DNA of 64,000 bases from Alteromonas indica (GCA_003056425.1 PYVY01000003.1:233449-297448), one strand, 5' to 3'. Positions 19,259 through 28,506 are shown, counted from the stretch's first letter. Made by a program: numbers and translations. The notes: generated by a model not told the origin, from the sequence alone.

Positions 19259-19797
19259 AAATCGAAGGTCTAGCGTTTAATAAATAATAAAGCTGGAAAA
19301 CGCCTTATTTAAGAAGTAAGCCGTAGCTACATTGTATTTACTATTTTTTAGACATCCATCTACTTAAGCTCTCAGATGTTTCAATCCCTATCATAGACAC
19401 CCACCTGGCTATGCGTGTCCTATTTTCCTCTCTTGGCCCTCTCTTAACGGCCCCTCCTTACACTATTGCATTCTATAGCAGACACCCACCACTCTGTGCG
19501 TGTCTTGTTAGCTTTTAGCTCCGCTCGCAGGCTTCCAGCTTGTGCCGACGCTGCATGATCATGATGGCATCTATCCTATTGCCTGCTAAAAATGCTGAAA
19601 CAGCGATTGATGAATTGCGTAAGGATACTCGTTGCTTATTTTTGTAATATAAGGCATGGGGCTAACTACCCACCTAGACATTTTATTCTCCTCCAGGGAA
19701 GAAGGCTGGAATTGAGGCTAGCTAGGGAATTTATAGAGCGTGGTTTAACTTAATTTTTGCAGAATTTACCGCTAAAAAAGCAGTCTGTACTGTGAGT
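19259..19797. repeat. Non-coding stretch with scattered copies of the TAGACACCCACC core, 3' of the transposase gene
   Basis: Three copies of the core lie here in one orientation: TAGACATCCATC at 19350, TAGACACCCACC at 19394, and GCAGACACCCACC at 19478. A partial CCCACC-TAGACAT junction lies near 19670. They are not regularly spaced. The rest shows no gene; a 28-codon open stretch near 19570 is too short to support. The DNA is bounded by the piuC-like gene and the transposase gene. Confidence 0.75.
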
Positions 19798-20724
19798 TTA
19801 TTTATTCTCGACAACCTTAAGTTTGCCTCTATGGGCGGCCCCCTTACAGGCGCGTTCAAAATGCTGGCTAAGGTTGATTATACTGTCAAAGGACACCCTT
19901 ACTTTTCTAAGCATAGGTACAATGTTTGCCTTCGGCTGACTTAATAAATTACCACTTATTCGTTTTGCACTACACTCGACCAGGCTTAAATAATCAGATA
20001 CATCAAAGGGTAGTGATTCGCCAAAATTATGATTCCCCGCTGAGGTAAATGGCATTAATCCTGAAGGTTGCACTGAGCGATTAACGGCAGCCCGCTTTCT
20101 TCTGCGTACACTGGTGTATTGCGCCTCTTCAGGTGAATGTGCCATGCCGGCCCTTACGGGATTCAGGTCAACATAAACCATACAGGCTAGTAACGCTGCA
20201 TCATCTAATAATGCCTGAGATTTAAAACGGCCTTCCCAAAAGCGCCCTGTACACTCATCTTCTTTGTTTGCCTTACGCGCTATGTATTCGTTCAGTTCGC
20301 GCATGAACCAACTTATGTCTTGAAGACGTTGTCGGTATACTGCAATAGTATCTTTTAAAGTGGTTAACTCACTCGATGTAAATGTGGGCGAAGATGTATG
20401 GTAGCGTCGCGTTAAACAAGTTCCACGATGTAACGAATGCCATCGTCTAAGTACTTCCTGTTCTGTCCACTTGTCAGCGCACCTGCTATCTATTCGCAAT
20501 ACAATATGGGTATGATTATTCATTACCGCATATGCACACAAGTCGATAGCGAAAATACTGGCTAAAAAATACAAGCGTTGCTCTACCCATTGGCGTCGAT
20601 GTTCATAGCTTTGTTTGGTAAATCTGTCTACACCACATAAATACGCTCGCCTTACACAGCGCGATACGCAGTGGTAATAAGGGGTAGCTTCAAGATCGAT
20701 TTGAGTTTTTCGGGCACGGGGCAT
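19798..20724 (-). CDS. Y1/HUH transposase of the IS200-like, REP-associated (RAYT) type
   Basis: A 308-residue protein with the Y1 transposase fold (PF01797-type). The HUH metal-binding pair is His71-Thr-His73 in MNNHTHIVLRI. The candidate catalytic tyrosine is Tyr147 in MRELNEYIARKAN. The block GRFWEGRFKSQALLDDAALL followed by YVDLNPVRAGMA is typical of the REP-associated branch. It exceeds IS200 TnpA in length, has no TnpB partner, and no obvious terminal inverted repeats bound it. These are features of single-copy domesticated RAYT genes. Copies of TAGACACCCACC lie immediately 3' of it. Confidence 0.88.
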   Translation of the reverse strand: MPRARKTQIDLEATPYYHCVSRCVRRAYLCGVDRFTKQSYEHRRQWVEQRLYFLASIFAIDLCAYAVMNNHTHIVLRIDSRCADKWTEQEVLRRWHSLHRGTCLTRRYHTSSPTFTSSELTTLKDTIAVYRQRLQDISWFMRELNEYIARKANKEDECTGRFWEGRFKSQALLDDAALLACMVYVDLNPVRAGMAHSPEEAQYTSVRRRKRAAVNRSVQPSGLMPFTSAGNHNFGESLPFDVSDYLSLVECSAKRISGNLLSQPKANIVPMLRKVRVSFDSIINLSQHFERACKGAAHRGKLKVVENK

Positions 20725-20820
20725 GGCAAGCCTGCGTAACGATAGTTTATGGGTATATCATTACCGATGCTTACTTTTTTTACAGCTGTGCTAACGTTCA
20801 GATTGCTTTTATTAATAACA

Positions 20821-20847
20821 AAAAAACCCTGCAACTGCAGGGTTTTT
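20821..20847. terminator. Bidirectional terminator between xylanase and transposase genes
   Basis: AAAACCCTGCA pairs with TGCAGGGTTTT, A-rich on one side and T-rich on the other. It ends the leftward xylanase transcript 20 bases after the stop codon. Confidence 0.88.
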
Positions 20848-20867
20848 CGCATATTAAACTTAGCTAT

Positions 20868-23800
20868 TTAGAATGTTACCGCTATGCGTTCAACCTTTAC
20901 CGTTTGCCCTGAACTGCCTGAAAACGTACCGTTAAGTTGTATTGCGATACGTTCAATCATCCCCAGGCTCGCTTCATTTTCAGGTACGAAGACCAGGGTT
21001 TGGCTGCCTGCAATGACGGGCTCTATTGTTCCGTAAACCCTTGTATAATCGGGCGCTCCCGTCTGCACGTAAGCTTGGGCGGTCAGTGCTGTACTTGCTA
21101 TATCGGCGCCACTGTTCAACGTAATTTCAACCTGAGCATCGTTAAAGTCCGTCGCACTAATTTGCATAATATAGTTGTGTGAGCTGGCGTCCGGCGAAGG
21201 TAGCAATATTGCCGCCTGCAGGCCCGCATCATAGTCCACCGCCGCATTTGTTCCATAATCGGCCCTTAACCCCTGCACATCAGATGCAAAATCGTAAACC
21301 AGATTTGTCGGTGGTATCACCACCGGCAAAGTCAGTGATACGTGCGTTAGCAAAACGGCATCCGATTGGCCACTGGCAAGCGGACCGTTTAACTGAAGAC
21401 CCAAACGTTCAATAATTTCCAGATTGCCGGAACCATCATCTACTGGCGCAAAACTGAGAGTATTAAGGCCATCATTTACCGCTACGGCCTCGCCGTATAA
21501 TCTGGCATAACTCGGCGCACCGGTTTGTACAAAGGGTTGCACGGTCAGTCCACCCTGCACTTGAGCCATACTGACACTTACGCTGTACTCAAGATCGGCG
21601 TCTGTCAGGTCACTAAGACTTATCTCTTTTATATAAACCTGTTCAGTCGGGTTATCAGTCCAGTCTGGAAGCAATACTGCGGCCTTAGCGTCAGCATTAT
21701 ATTCTACTGAAGCGGCGGTACCATAATCGCCGCGCCAGCCTTCGGCGTCATTCTCAAAGGTATATTCAATAACCGTTGGCGCGATATCATCGCCTGGCAC
21801 AACAATAGGCAAAGTTAACACCTTGCTGGTATAGCCTGACTCTTCTATCTGTATATAAAGATTGTAAATTCCAGCGCGCAAGGCGTCGTTTACAACAATC
21901 TCGCCGGTATGGCTATTTAGCTCAAATAAACCCGCTTCGTTGCCGCCTAATATTGTCCAGGTGACCGATGTTAGCTCCTCATGTAAATTACCTTGTGCAT
22001 TTCTGGATACTAAATTGACAACGGGTGTGCCAATAGTGGCCTCGGGCGCTATTTGCTGAGCCCCTGGATTGTCGATAGAAGGTGCTTCATTACGCACATA
22101 GCTGCGTAACCAGGTCAGGGCTGCTTTCTCAGCGCCATTTTCGTAGGCCAGTATAGCGCCCTGCGCTTCTCGCCAGTGGCCAGGCAGGTAGCCCCACATA
22201 GTTACTCCCTGTATTGCAGGATGCTCCCAAAACACCGGAAATAGACGTTGGTATTCCAACAGCTGAGTAAGTTCGTCTGTCCCGTCTATATCTAGCTCTG
22301 TAAGGTATAGATCCAATCCGGTTTGCTCGGCCAGCGTATCAATATTAGTTTTTATTGTCTCGAGGGGCCCGGTAGTGGAAAATGCGTGGCCTTGAAACCC
22401 TACAGCATCAATTAACCCTCTGGCATTCAAAAGATTGGCCAGCTCCACCATTTTTGCGGTTCGGGTAGTAGAATTAACAACGTTATATTCGTTAAACATC
22501 AGTTTGGTATGAGCAGGAAATATATCTCTGGCTAACTGAAAGCTATTTATAATCCAATCGTATTGCGCTGCTTTATTTTGCGCCTCTGTGGGTGTCATCC
22601 CTGCGTTTAGGAACTGCTGCGTTAACTCTTGCGTCATTTGAGGATTGGCCAACCGTAAGGCGTCAATATAACCTGGGCCATTATTGGCACTATCGGGTGG
22701 ATCATTGTCAAATTCATTCACTACCTCTATATAATCAATACTAGGATAGCGGTTATTTACCTCGTTAAACCATTCGGTTATTTCTTCAAGCTGTTCCTCT
22801 GCCGGTAGTGTTGAAATCCACGAAGGCTGCTGATTTCCCCAAACCAGCACATGATGCTTATAAACGTAGTTGTTATTTTTGGCGAGATTGTAAGCTTCAT
22901 CCAACTCAGTCCAATTGTATTCATCGCGAACGGCTTCGACACTTCCCCATTTACCGGCATTTTCAGGCGTTACCTGGTTCCAGTACGCTTCAAAATTGGG
23001 CCGCTGACGGCCACAACACACTCCACCTAAAAATTTCGATAGGCCTTGTGCAAGAGGGGGACCCTCGGGGACATAAGGGGCGGGCGGCGGCACCAAAGTA
23101 CCAGGTCGGCCTTGTTCAAGTTCATCAACAGTATAGGTTAGCTCCGCTGGCGCAAATACAAATTTGTCTATATCTAAACCATCTTCACGTCCTGCATAAC
23201 GAAAAATGTGTTCGCCAGCTACCTCTACCGTATATTGGGTGTCTACCATGCGCGTCCACATAAATGATTCTGTCAGTGCCGAACCCAATCCAGCGACGAT
23301 TTCATCTTTTTGATAGCCTGGTTCGCCAGGCGCGGCATAGCCCCCAATACTATTTACCAGGGTCCATTCTTGTTCCGTATTCAGCCTGGTATTGATAAAT
23401 AAGCTATCATCGTTGGCACCTTCCGGCCCTACCCGCACCCTTGCGTATAAGTTGTATTGGCCGGGGCGTGGGAAATAAACGGCTAGTTCCCCCACTCTAC
23501 TGTCGTCTTGTGGCGGCTCGGCCTGTGTAGACGCTATCGATACATATCCTGTAGCGCCCTGGGTAAGTAAAAACGCCTCCCCGAGGTGACGTAATTGCGC
23601 ATCAGCGCCGCCCTCGGCTTCTGCATATATCCCTACACCAGGGTTATCCTGCTGAACCGTTGTTTGATACGATAATTGTTGGCGCTGTAATTCAAACGGT
23701 ATTGCCTTAGAAATGGTTTCCCCAGGCGCTAACGTTGCAGCGGCTACTAACCAGTAAGGCGCATCTGTATAGGTATAGCCATCGGGAGATGAAGCAGGGA

Positions 23801-24020
23801 TATTATTTTGCGTTACAAGGACGCGAAATGGCCCGGTAAGCGGCTGCTCTGTTGCATTGGTGATTGAAACGGTAGAGATATATGCACGGTTAACCCTATC
23901 AAATACAGCGCGAGACTGGGAGGTCGCGACACTATCTTCTATAGACACCCACCCAGCCCAGCCCACGCTGGTTGTAGACGCATAAACTACGGCTGCTGTT
24001 AAACCTGTTAAAAGTTTCAT
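20868..24020 (-). CDS. Secreted multidomain endo-1,4-beta-xylanase (GH10)
   Basis: A 1050-residue exported glycosidase. The signal peptide is about residues 1-22. A beta-rich N-terminal region (about 25-125) is followed by a carbohydrate-binding-like module (about 130-290, ending DGLDIDKFVFAP). The GH10 catalytic barrel spans about 330-660. Within it HVLVWGNQQPSW is the substrate loop, EVVNEFDN carries the acid/base Glu near residue 434, and YLTELDIDG carries the nucleophile Glu near residue 576. A cadherin/Ig-like module (about 665-760) and two related beta-sandwich modules (about 765-905 and 910-1050, each with VQTGAPxYxRxYG) finish it. The start overlaps the upstream gene as ATGA. The codons just after the signal peptide contain an exact copy of the window's repeat core (23942-23953). 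Confidence 0.9.
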   Translation of the reverse strand: MKLLTGLTAAVVYASTTSVGWAGWVSIEDSVATSQSRAVFDRVNRAYISTVSITNATEQPLTGPFRVLVTQNNIPASSPDGYTYTDAPYWLVAAATLAPGETISKAIPFELQRQQLSYQTTVQQDNPGVGIYAEAEGGADAQLRHLGEAFLLTQGATGYVSIASTQAEPPQDDSRVGELAVYFPRPGQYNLYARVRVGPEGANDDSLFINTRLNTEQEWTLVNSIGGYAAPGEPGYQKDEIVAGLGSALTESFMWTRMVDTQYTVEVAGEHIFRYAGREDGLDIDKFVFAPAELTYTVDELEQGRPGTLVPPPAPYVPEGPPLAQGLSKFLGGVCCGRQRPNFEAYWNQVTPENAGKWGSVEAVRDEYNWTELDEAYNLAKNNNYVYKHHVLVWGNQQPSWISTLPAEEQLEEITEWFNEVNNRYPSIDYIEVVNEFDNDPPDSANNGPGYIDALRLANPQMTQELTQQFLNAGMTPTEAQNKAAQYDWIINSFQLARDIFPAHTKLMFNEYNVVNSTTRTAKMVELANLLNARGLIDAVGFQGHAFSTTGPLETIKTNIDTLAEQTGLDLYLTELDIDGTDELTQLLEYQRLFPVFWEHPAIQGVTMWGYLPGHWREAQGAILAYENGAEKAALTWLRSYVRNEAPSIDNPGAQQIAPEATIGTPVVNLVSRNAQGNLHEELTSVTWTILGGNEAGLFELNSHTGEIVVNDALRAGIYNLYIQIEESGYTSKVLTLPIVVPGDDIAPTVIEYTFENDAEGWRGDYGTAASVEYNADAKAAVLLPDWTDNPTEQVYIKEISLSDLTDADLEYSVSVSMAQVQGGLTVQPFVQTGAPSYARLYGEAVAVNDGLNTLSFAPVDDGSGNLEIIERLGLQLNGPLASGQSDAVLLTHVSLTLPVVIPPTNLVYDFASDVQGLRADYGTNAAVDYDAGLQAAILLPSPDASSHNYIMQISATDFNDAQVEITLNSGADIASTALTAQAYVQTGAPDYTRVYGTIEPVIAGSQTLVFVPENEASLGMIERIAIQLNGTFSGSSGQTVKVERIAVTF

Positions 24021-24697
24021 ACATCACCTCTGCTGTTTTTTCTGCGCCGAAGCGACAATGCTAATAAGCCACTGCTGATCAGAAATAGCGTGGTGGGAGC
24101 GGTAACATTGAAGGTATTCAACGCTACGTTGTCTACAGTCAATGATGATAATCCGCCATCGGTAAAACCATCAATACCTACGCCCGGCAGTAATTGAAAC
24201 TCTAATGTAAGATTGGCCATACTTCTAAGCGCTTCACTTAGCATAATATTCAATGAAAAGCTGGCGAGACCATTTATCTGCTGCTCGATAATCGTTCCCA
24301 ATTGCCCATCGGCGTTATAAAACGCTCCGCTTCCATCGCCAAAAGCGACCACGAAATAATCGGCGATAAAACCGCTTGCACTGCTGTTTAATAAGGAATC
24401 AATAGTAATATCAAATGATAAAGAGGGCGCTGAGCCGATGTCGATAGATTGAAACAGCGTGTTTGCAAAGAAAGCTTCGGTTTCTGTACCGTCTATTTGT
24501 AAAGTGCCTGCACAATTTCCCGCTGCATTGGTTACCACAAAGTCCTGCCCAACAGAGATATCACCCCATCCATCCGTGTCTTTTTGCCATCCATCAAAGG
24601 TACATGAGTCAAAATCGCCGTTTGTAATAGGCGCTCCAAATGCTGGTAAAGTAATTACTGCGGTAAGCAACAAGCTGGCACATATATTCGCTTTCAT
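24017..24697 (-). CDS. Secreted protein with PEP-CTERM-like sorting tail
   Basis: A 226-residue protein: signal peptide MKANICASLLLTAVITLPAFGAP, a beta-rich body (ITNGDFDSCTFDGWQKDTDG is a common start for PEP-CTERM surface proteins), and a C-terminal tail of VTAPTTLFLISSGLLALSLRRRK. The tail has the hydrophobic helix and Arg cluster of PEP-CTERM sorting signals, but the central Pro-Glu-Pro reads Ala-Pro-Thr. The ATG at 24697 is chosen because it opens the signal peptide and has AGGA upstream. Its stop overlaps the xylanase start, so the two are translationally coupled. The exosortase would be elsewhere. Confidence 0.72.
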   Translation of the reverse strand: MKANICASLLLTAVITLPAFGAPITNGDFDSCTFDGWQKDTDGWGDISVGQDFVVTNAAGNCAGTLQIDGTETEAFFANTLFQSIDIGSAPSLSFDITIDSLLNSSASGFIADYFVVAFGDGSGAFYNADGQLGTIIEQQINGLASFSLNIMLSEALRSMANLTLEFQLLPGVGIDGFTDGGLSSLTVDNVALNTFNVTAPTTLFLISSGLLALSLRRRKNSRGDV

Positions 24698-24999
24698 TTT
24701 TGTTATTTCCTGATTAATAGGTTTGCTAGACAGTAGCTCACCTACCCGTCCCCCGGTCATTCAGGCCGCCACTGAAAGTAGGATTACAAAAACAGCGAAT
24801 AATTTTTATACATTTTATTAACTTCTCATTAATGATTTTATGTTTTGTTTTTTTGAAAAACACTTATAGACAGTGGCTAATCCTTCATTAGTGCCCGTTG
24901 CCCCGCAGTGATATCTACGGCACTACAACATATAGACAACGAATCAAAACAACGTATTTATATAATACTGAAAAAGGAATGGTTCCTTTGCACTGTATA
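24698..24999. other. Promoter-side intergenic DNA of the PEP-CTERM/xylanase pair
   Basis: About 300 bases, very AT-rich from 24790 to 24870, no gene seen. It presumably carries the promoter of the leftward pair; no confident -35/-10 pair can be named. Confidence 0.45.
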
Positions 25000-26624
25000 C
25001 AGATAGCGGTTGCTAGATGCTTATCCGCTATAGGCTATTCCAATGCACTCCTCACATAAATACGAGCGCGATCTCGGTTCATCTCTTATCGAACGGTGGG
25101 TGTCTATTGAGATGTACTAGAGTCAACTGATCGGCGGCTAGCCGTTTAACCCAGCGCTATTCTGAGGGTTTTAAACGAGTCGCGAATACCGAGCCAAGAC
25201 AAACAGAACTGGTGGGTGTCTACCGCTACGACTCTGAGGCAAAACATGCCGTGGGTGTCTATTGAGATGAGTGGGTGTCTATTAAGATGCTCTAAGGGTT
25301 TTAAATGAGTGGCGAATGCCGAGCCAAGACAAACAGAGCTGGTGGGTCTCTACCGCTACGACTCTGAGGCAAAACATGCGGTGGGTGTCTATTGAGATGT
25401 ACGGTGGGTGTCTATTAATACAATAGGCCCTTGAATCAAGTGCTCTGCGGCTGGCTGTTTAACCCAGCGCTATCCTAAGGGTTTAAATGAGTGGCGAATA
25501 CCGAGCCAAGACAAACAGAGCTGGTGGGTGTCTACCGCTACGACTCTGAGGCAAAACATGCCGTGGGCGTCTATTGAGATGCCTTGGGTGTCTATTGAGA
25601 TGCAGATAGCGGTTGCTAGATGCTTAACCGCTATAGGCTATTCCAATGCACTCCTCACATAAAAACGAGCGCGATCTCGGTTCATCTCTTATCGAACGGT
25701 GGGTGTCTATTGAGATGTACTAGAGTCAACTGATCGGCGGCTAGCCGTTTAACCCAGCGCTATTCTGAGGGTTTTAAACGAGTGGCGAATACCGAGCCAA
25801 GACAAACAGAACTGGTAGGTGTCTACCGCTACGACTCTGAGGCAAAATATGCCGTGGGTGTCTATTGAGATGAGTGGGTGTCTATTAAGATGCTCTAAGG
25901 GTTCTAAACGAGTGGCGAATACCGAGCCAAGACAAACAGAGCTGGTGGGCCTCTACCGCTACGACTCTGAGGCAAAACATGCCGTGGGTGTCTATTGAGA
26001 TGTACTAGAGTCAACTGACCGGCGGCTAGCCGTTTAACCCAGCGCTATTCTGAGGGTTTAAACGAGTGGCGAATACCGAGCCAAGACAAACAGAGCTGGT
26101 GGGTCTCTACCGCTACGACTCTGAGGCAAAACATGCGGTGGGTGTCTATTGAGATGTACTAGAGTCAACTGATCGGCGGCTAGCCGTTTAACCCAGCGCT
26201 ATTCTAAGGGTTTTAAACGAGTGGCGAATACCGAGCCAAGACAAACAGAGGTGGTGGGTGTCTACCGCTACGACTCTGAGGCAAAACATGCGGTGGGTGT
26301 CTATTGAGATGCCTTGGGTGTCTATTGAGATGCAGATAGCGGTTGCTAGATGCTTAACCGCTATAGGCTATTCCAATGCACTCCTCACATAAATACGAGC
26401 GCGATCTCGGTTCATCTCTTATCAAACAGTGGGTGTCTATTGACATGTACTAGAGTCAACTGATCGGCGGCTAGCCGTTTTAACCCAGCGCTATTCTAAG
26501 GGTTTTAAACGAGTCGCGAATACCGAGCCAAGACAAACAGAACTGGTGGGTGTCTACCGCTACGACTCTGAGACAAAACATGCCTTGGGTGTCTATTGAG
26601 GTGAGTGGGTGTCTATTAAGATGG
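25000..26624 (+). repeat. Array C: 1.6 kb higher-order repeat with about 24 GTGGGTGTCTAT cores
   Basis: All cores read on the plus strand, mostly as GTGGGTGTCTATTGAGATG or GGTGGGTGTCTACC, with a few substituted copies. They are set in larger repeats. A segment with CCGAGCCAAGACAAACAGA precedes the core about eight times. A segment with CGGCTAGCCGTTTAACCCAG occurs about six times. A long block starting CAGATAGCGGTTGCTAGATG recurs at 25000, 25603 and 26333. No frame is open over any length. The block lies between the xylanase locus and the cyclophilin gene; 26625-26863 is unique DNA with no supported gene. Confidence 0.95.
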
Positions 26625-26863
26625 CTACCTATCGAAGGGCTTACTATCCCGGCGGCAACAATACAAACTGTGTTCAACATTGGCGGGCGGTGTCTTCTAC
26701 GTAGTTTCTTGCGCGCAAACTGGCAAGGTGTTTGTATGGGGAGTAAATACCATAGATAATACCTGCTGCATTAAGCTGGGCCGCATGGCATTTTCACTGT
26801 GCACGGCCGCGGTATGTATAGCAACGTTTTACTTATCTGCTTTTTTCAAACAGGAATCACCAC

Positions 26864-27733
26864 ATGCAATACCATCGCGCTTCCTTTGCGTTGATTATTT
26901 TAGTTTTTATCGGCAGCCTTTCGTTTGATACGGTAGCAGAGAACCCTGCGGATGCGAGTTTTTGGTACGATATACCCCAAAAAGATTTGGTTTATTTGCA
27001 AACTGCCCATGGACAGGTGGTGATTGCACTGACCGATTCCATTGCGCCCCAGCACGTGGCCCGGTTTAAAAACCTGGTACAAACCGGCTTTTACAATAAT
27101 CGTTATTTCTATCGGGTGGTTGAAGGTTTCGTCGCCCAGGCCGGGGCTAACAATACGCACCGAAAAAACGCCTCCACCTCCCCCCTACCCGCCGAGTTTA
27201 CAGCAAACGATGTTGAAGGATTCTACGAGGTAGAACGTCCGGCTCCCTTCGCTCCGGTAGCCGGGTTCATCAATGGCTTTCCAGCTGGCACTACCCCCGA
27301 CCGACAACGTTATTGGCTAACGCATTGTCCTGGTATGGTGGCTATGGCCAGAGACAACAAAAAAGATACCGCTACCACCGACTTTTTCGTGGTGATGGGT
27401 CAGGCGCCCCGCCATTTAGACCGCAACATGAGTGTTTTTGGTCGGGTGGTAGCCGGCATGGATACGCTGCAAAAACTGCCCCGTGGCAACCTCGAGAATA
27501 ACGGAATGATCAACGACTTTGAGGAGAACAGCGAGTTAATTTTTGCTAATCTCGGTAGCGAGTTACCCGTAGCAAAACGGCGTCAGTTCAAAGTTCAGTT
27601 ACCCGGCCATTCTGCTTATCAAAAAAAGGTAGCGCAGGGCCGCTTACTGAACAATGCATTCTTTGTTGATGATGCACTGGCTCCACGGCCAATCGATATT
27701 TGCTATTATATGACAGAAGTTCGTGAGTATTGA
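26864..27733 (+). CDS. Exported cyclophilin-type peptidyl-prolyl cis-trans isomerase
   Basis: A 289-residue protein with a signal peptide (MQYHRASFALIILVFIGSLS, cleavage near residue 25). A cyclophilin domain runs from about residue 45: LVYLQTAHGQVVIALTDSIA, NNRYFYRVVEGFVAQAG with the conserved Arg-Phe region, CPGMVAMARDNKKDTATTDF, FVVMGQAPRHLDRNMSVFGR. About 80 residues follow the domain, and an insertion near residues 95-140 distinguishes it from E. coli PpiA. It should help proline isomerisation in the periplasm. It stands alone upstream of the tRNA operon. Confidence 0.85.
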   Translation: MQYHRASFALIILVFIGSLSFDTVAENPADASFWYDIPQKDLVYLQTAHGQVVIALTDSIAPQHVARFKNLVQTGFYNNRYFYRVVEGFVAQAGANNTHRKNASTSPLPAEFTANDVEGFYEVERPAPFAPVAGFINGFPAGTTPDRQRYWLTHCPGMVAMARDNKKDTATTDFFVVMGQAPRHLDRNMSVFGRVVAGMDTLQKLPRGNLENNGMINDFEENSELIFANLGSELPVAKRRQFKVQLPGHSAYQKKVAQGRLLNNAFFVDDALAPRPIDICYYMTEVREY

Positions 27734-27873
27734 AGCTTCAGCCTCCTTGGCCAGAACAGAGAATAACTGCGGCGAATTGCACTGAAATCTGGCGACTTTT
27801 CCACCATAGTGCGGGGAATATCCGCATTTCAGTACACAATGTGAGCATTTAGAAAAAGTTAGTAAAAAAGGGG

Positions 27874-27902
27874 TTGACGGACACCACTCATATTCGCATA
27901 AT
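27874..27902 (+). promoter_or_regulatory. Sigma-70 promoter of the tRNA operon
   Basis: TTGACG at 27874-27879 and CATAAT at 27897-27902 with a 17-base spacer. The GC-rich discriminator just after the -10 (ACGCGCC) is of the kind linked to stringent control of stable RNA genes. Confidence 0.8.
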
Positions 27903-27939
27903 ACGCGCCACTTCCTGAAGGGGAAGAGAAAAAACGTAA

Positions 27940-28016
27940 GGCTACGTAGCTCAGTTGGTTAGAGCACATCACTCATAATGATGGGGTCGCAAGTTCGAAT
28001 CTCGCCGTAGCCACCA
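27940..28016 (+). tRNA. tRNA-Met (CAT anticodon), copy 1
   Basis: 77 bases. The acceptor arm GGCTACG/CGTAGCC is a full seven pairs, so it is the elongator type. The anticodon loop CTCATAA gives CAT, and CCA is encoded. Identical to the copy at 28381. Confidence 0.95.
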
Positions 28017-28050
28017 CTTTTTATCTTTTCATTTAAGAAGTTTCAACAGT

Positions 28051-28135
28051 GCGGGAGTGGTGGAATTGGTAGACACGCTGGATTTAGGTTCCAGTGCTTC
28101 ACGGCGTGAGAGTTCAAGTCTCTCCTTCCGCACCA
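28051..28135 (+). tRNA. tRNA-Leu (TAG anticodon)
   Basis: 85 bases with a long variable arm typical of tRNA-Leu, anticodon loop TTTAGGT giving TAG, encoded CCA. It corresponds in position to leuW of the E. coli metT operon. Confidence 0.95.
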
Positions 28136-28138
28136 TGT

Positions 28139-28214
28139 TGGGGTATAGCCAAGTTGGTAAGGCAGCGGGTTTTGATCCCGTTATTCGTTGGTTCGAGTCC
28201 AGCTACCCCAGCCA
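28139..28214 (+). tRNA. tRNA-Gln (TTG), cluster copy 1
   Basis: 76 bases, identical to the tRNA-Gln at 8896: acceptor TGGGGTA/TACCCCA, loop TTTTGAT, encoded CCA. Only three bases separate it from tRNA-Leu. Confidence 0.97.
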
Positions 28215-28254
28215 TTTTTCTAAGTAATTGCGCAGTCGCTGCGTGGTTATCAAC

Positions 28255-28330
28255 TGGGGTATAGCCAAGTTGGTAAGGCAGCGGGTTTTGATCCCGTTAT
28301 TCGTTGGTTCGAGTCCAGCTACCCCAGCCA
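28255..28330 (+). tRNA. tRNA-Gln (TTG), cluster copy 2
   Basis: 76 bases, same sequence as the preceding tRNA-Gln. A strong terminator follows within ten bases. Confidence 0.97.
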
Positions 28331-28336
28331 TATCCG

Positions 28337-28364
28337 AAAACCGGTCCGCTTGACCGGTTTTTTT
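28337..28364 (+). terminator. Terminator inside the tRNA cluster
   Basis: AAAACCGGTC pairs with GACCGGTTTT followed by a T run. It splits the cluster after four tRNAs, so the last Met and Gln genes depend on read-through or a promoter of their own. Confidence 0.85.
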
Positions 28365-28380
28365 GTCTTTATAAAAATTT

Positions 28381-28457
28381 GGCTACGTAGCTCAGTTGGT
28401 TAGAGCACATCACTCATAATGATGGGGTCGCAAGTTCGAATCTCGCCGTAGCCACCA
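28381..28457 (+). tRNA. tRNA-Met (CAT), copy 2
   Basis: 77 bases, identical in sequence to the copy at 27940. It corresponds to metU of the E. coli operon. Confidence 0.95.
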
Positions 28458-28506
28458 TTTTTATTTAAGATAGGTATTAGCGCCCTGCTAATACGCCCTT
28501 TGTTGT

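Noticed and set aside
19567..19647. A 28-codon open stretch 3' of the transposase gene
   Set aside because: Too short, no ribosome site; could be a remnant but cannot be shown.
26550..26928. Two short plus-strand open frames at the end of array C
   Set aside because: They start in repeat DNA, overlap each other in different frames and run into the cyclophilin gene; nothing supports them.
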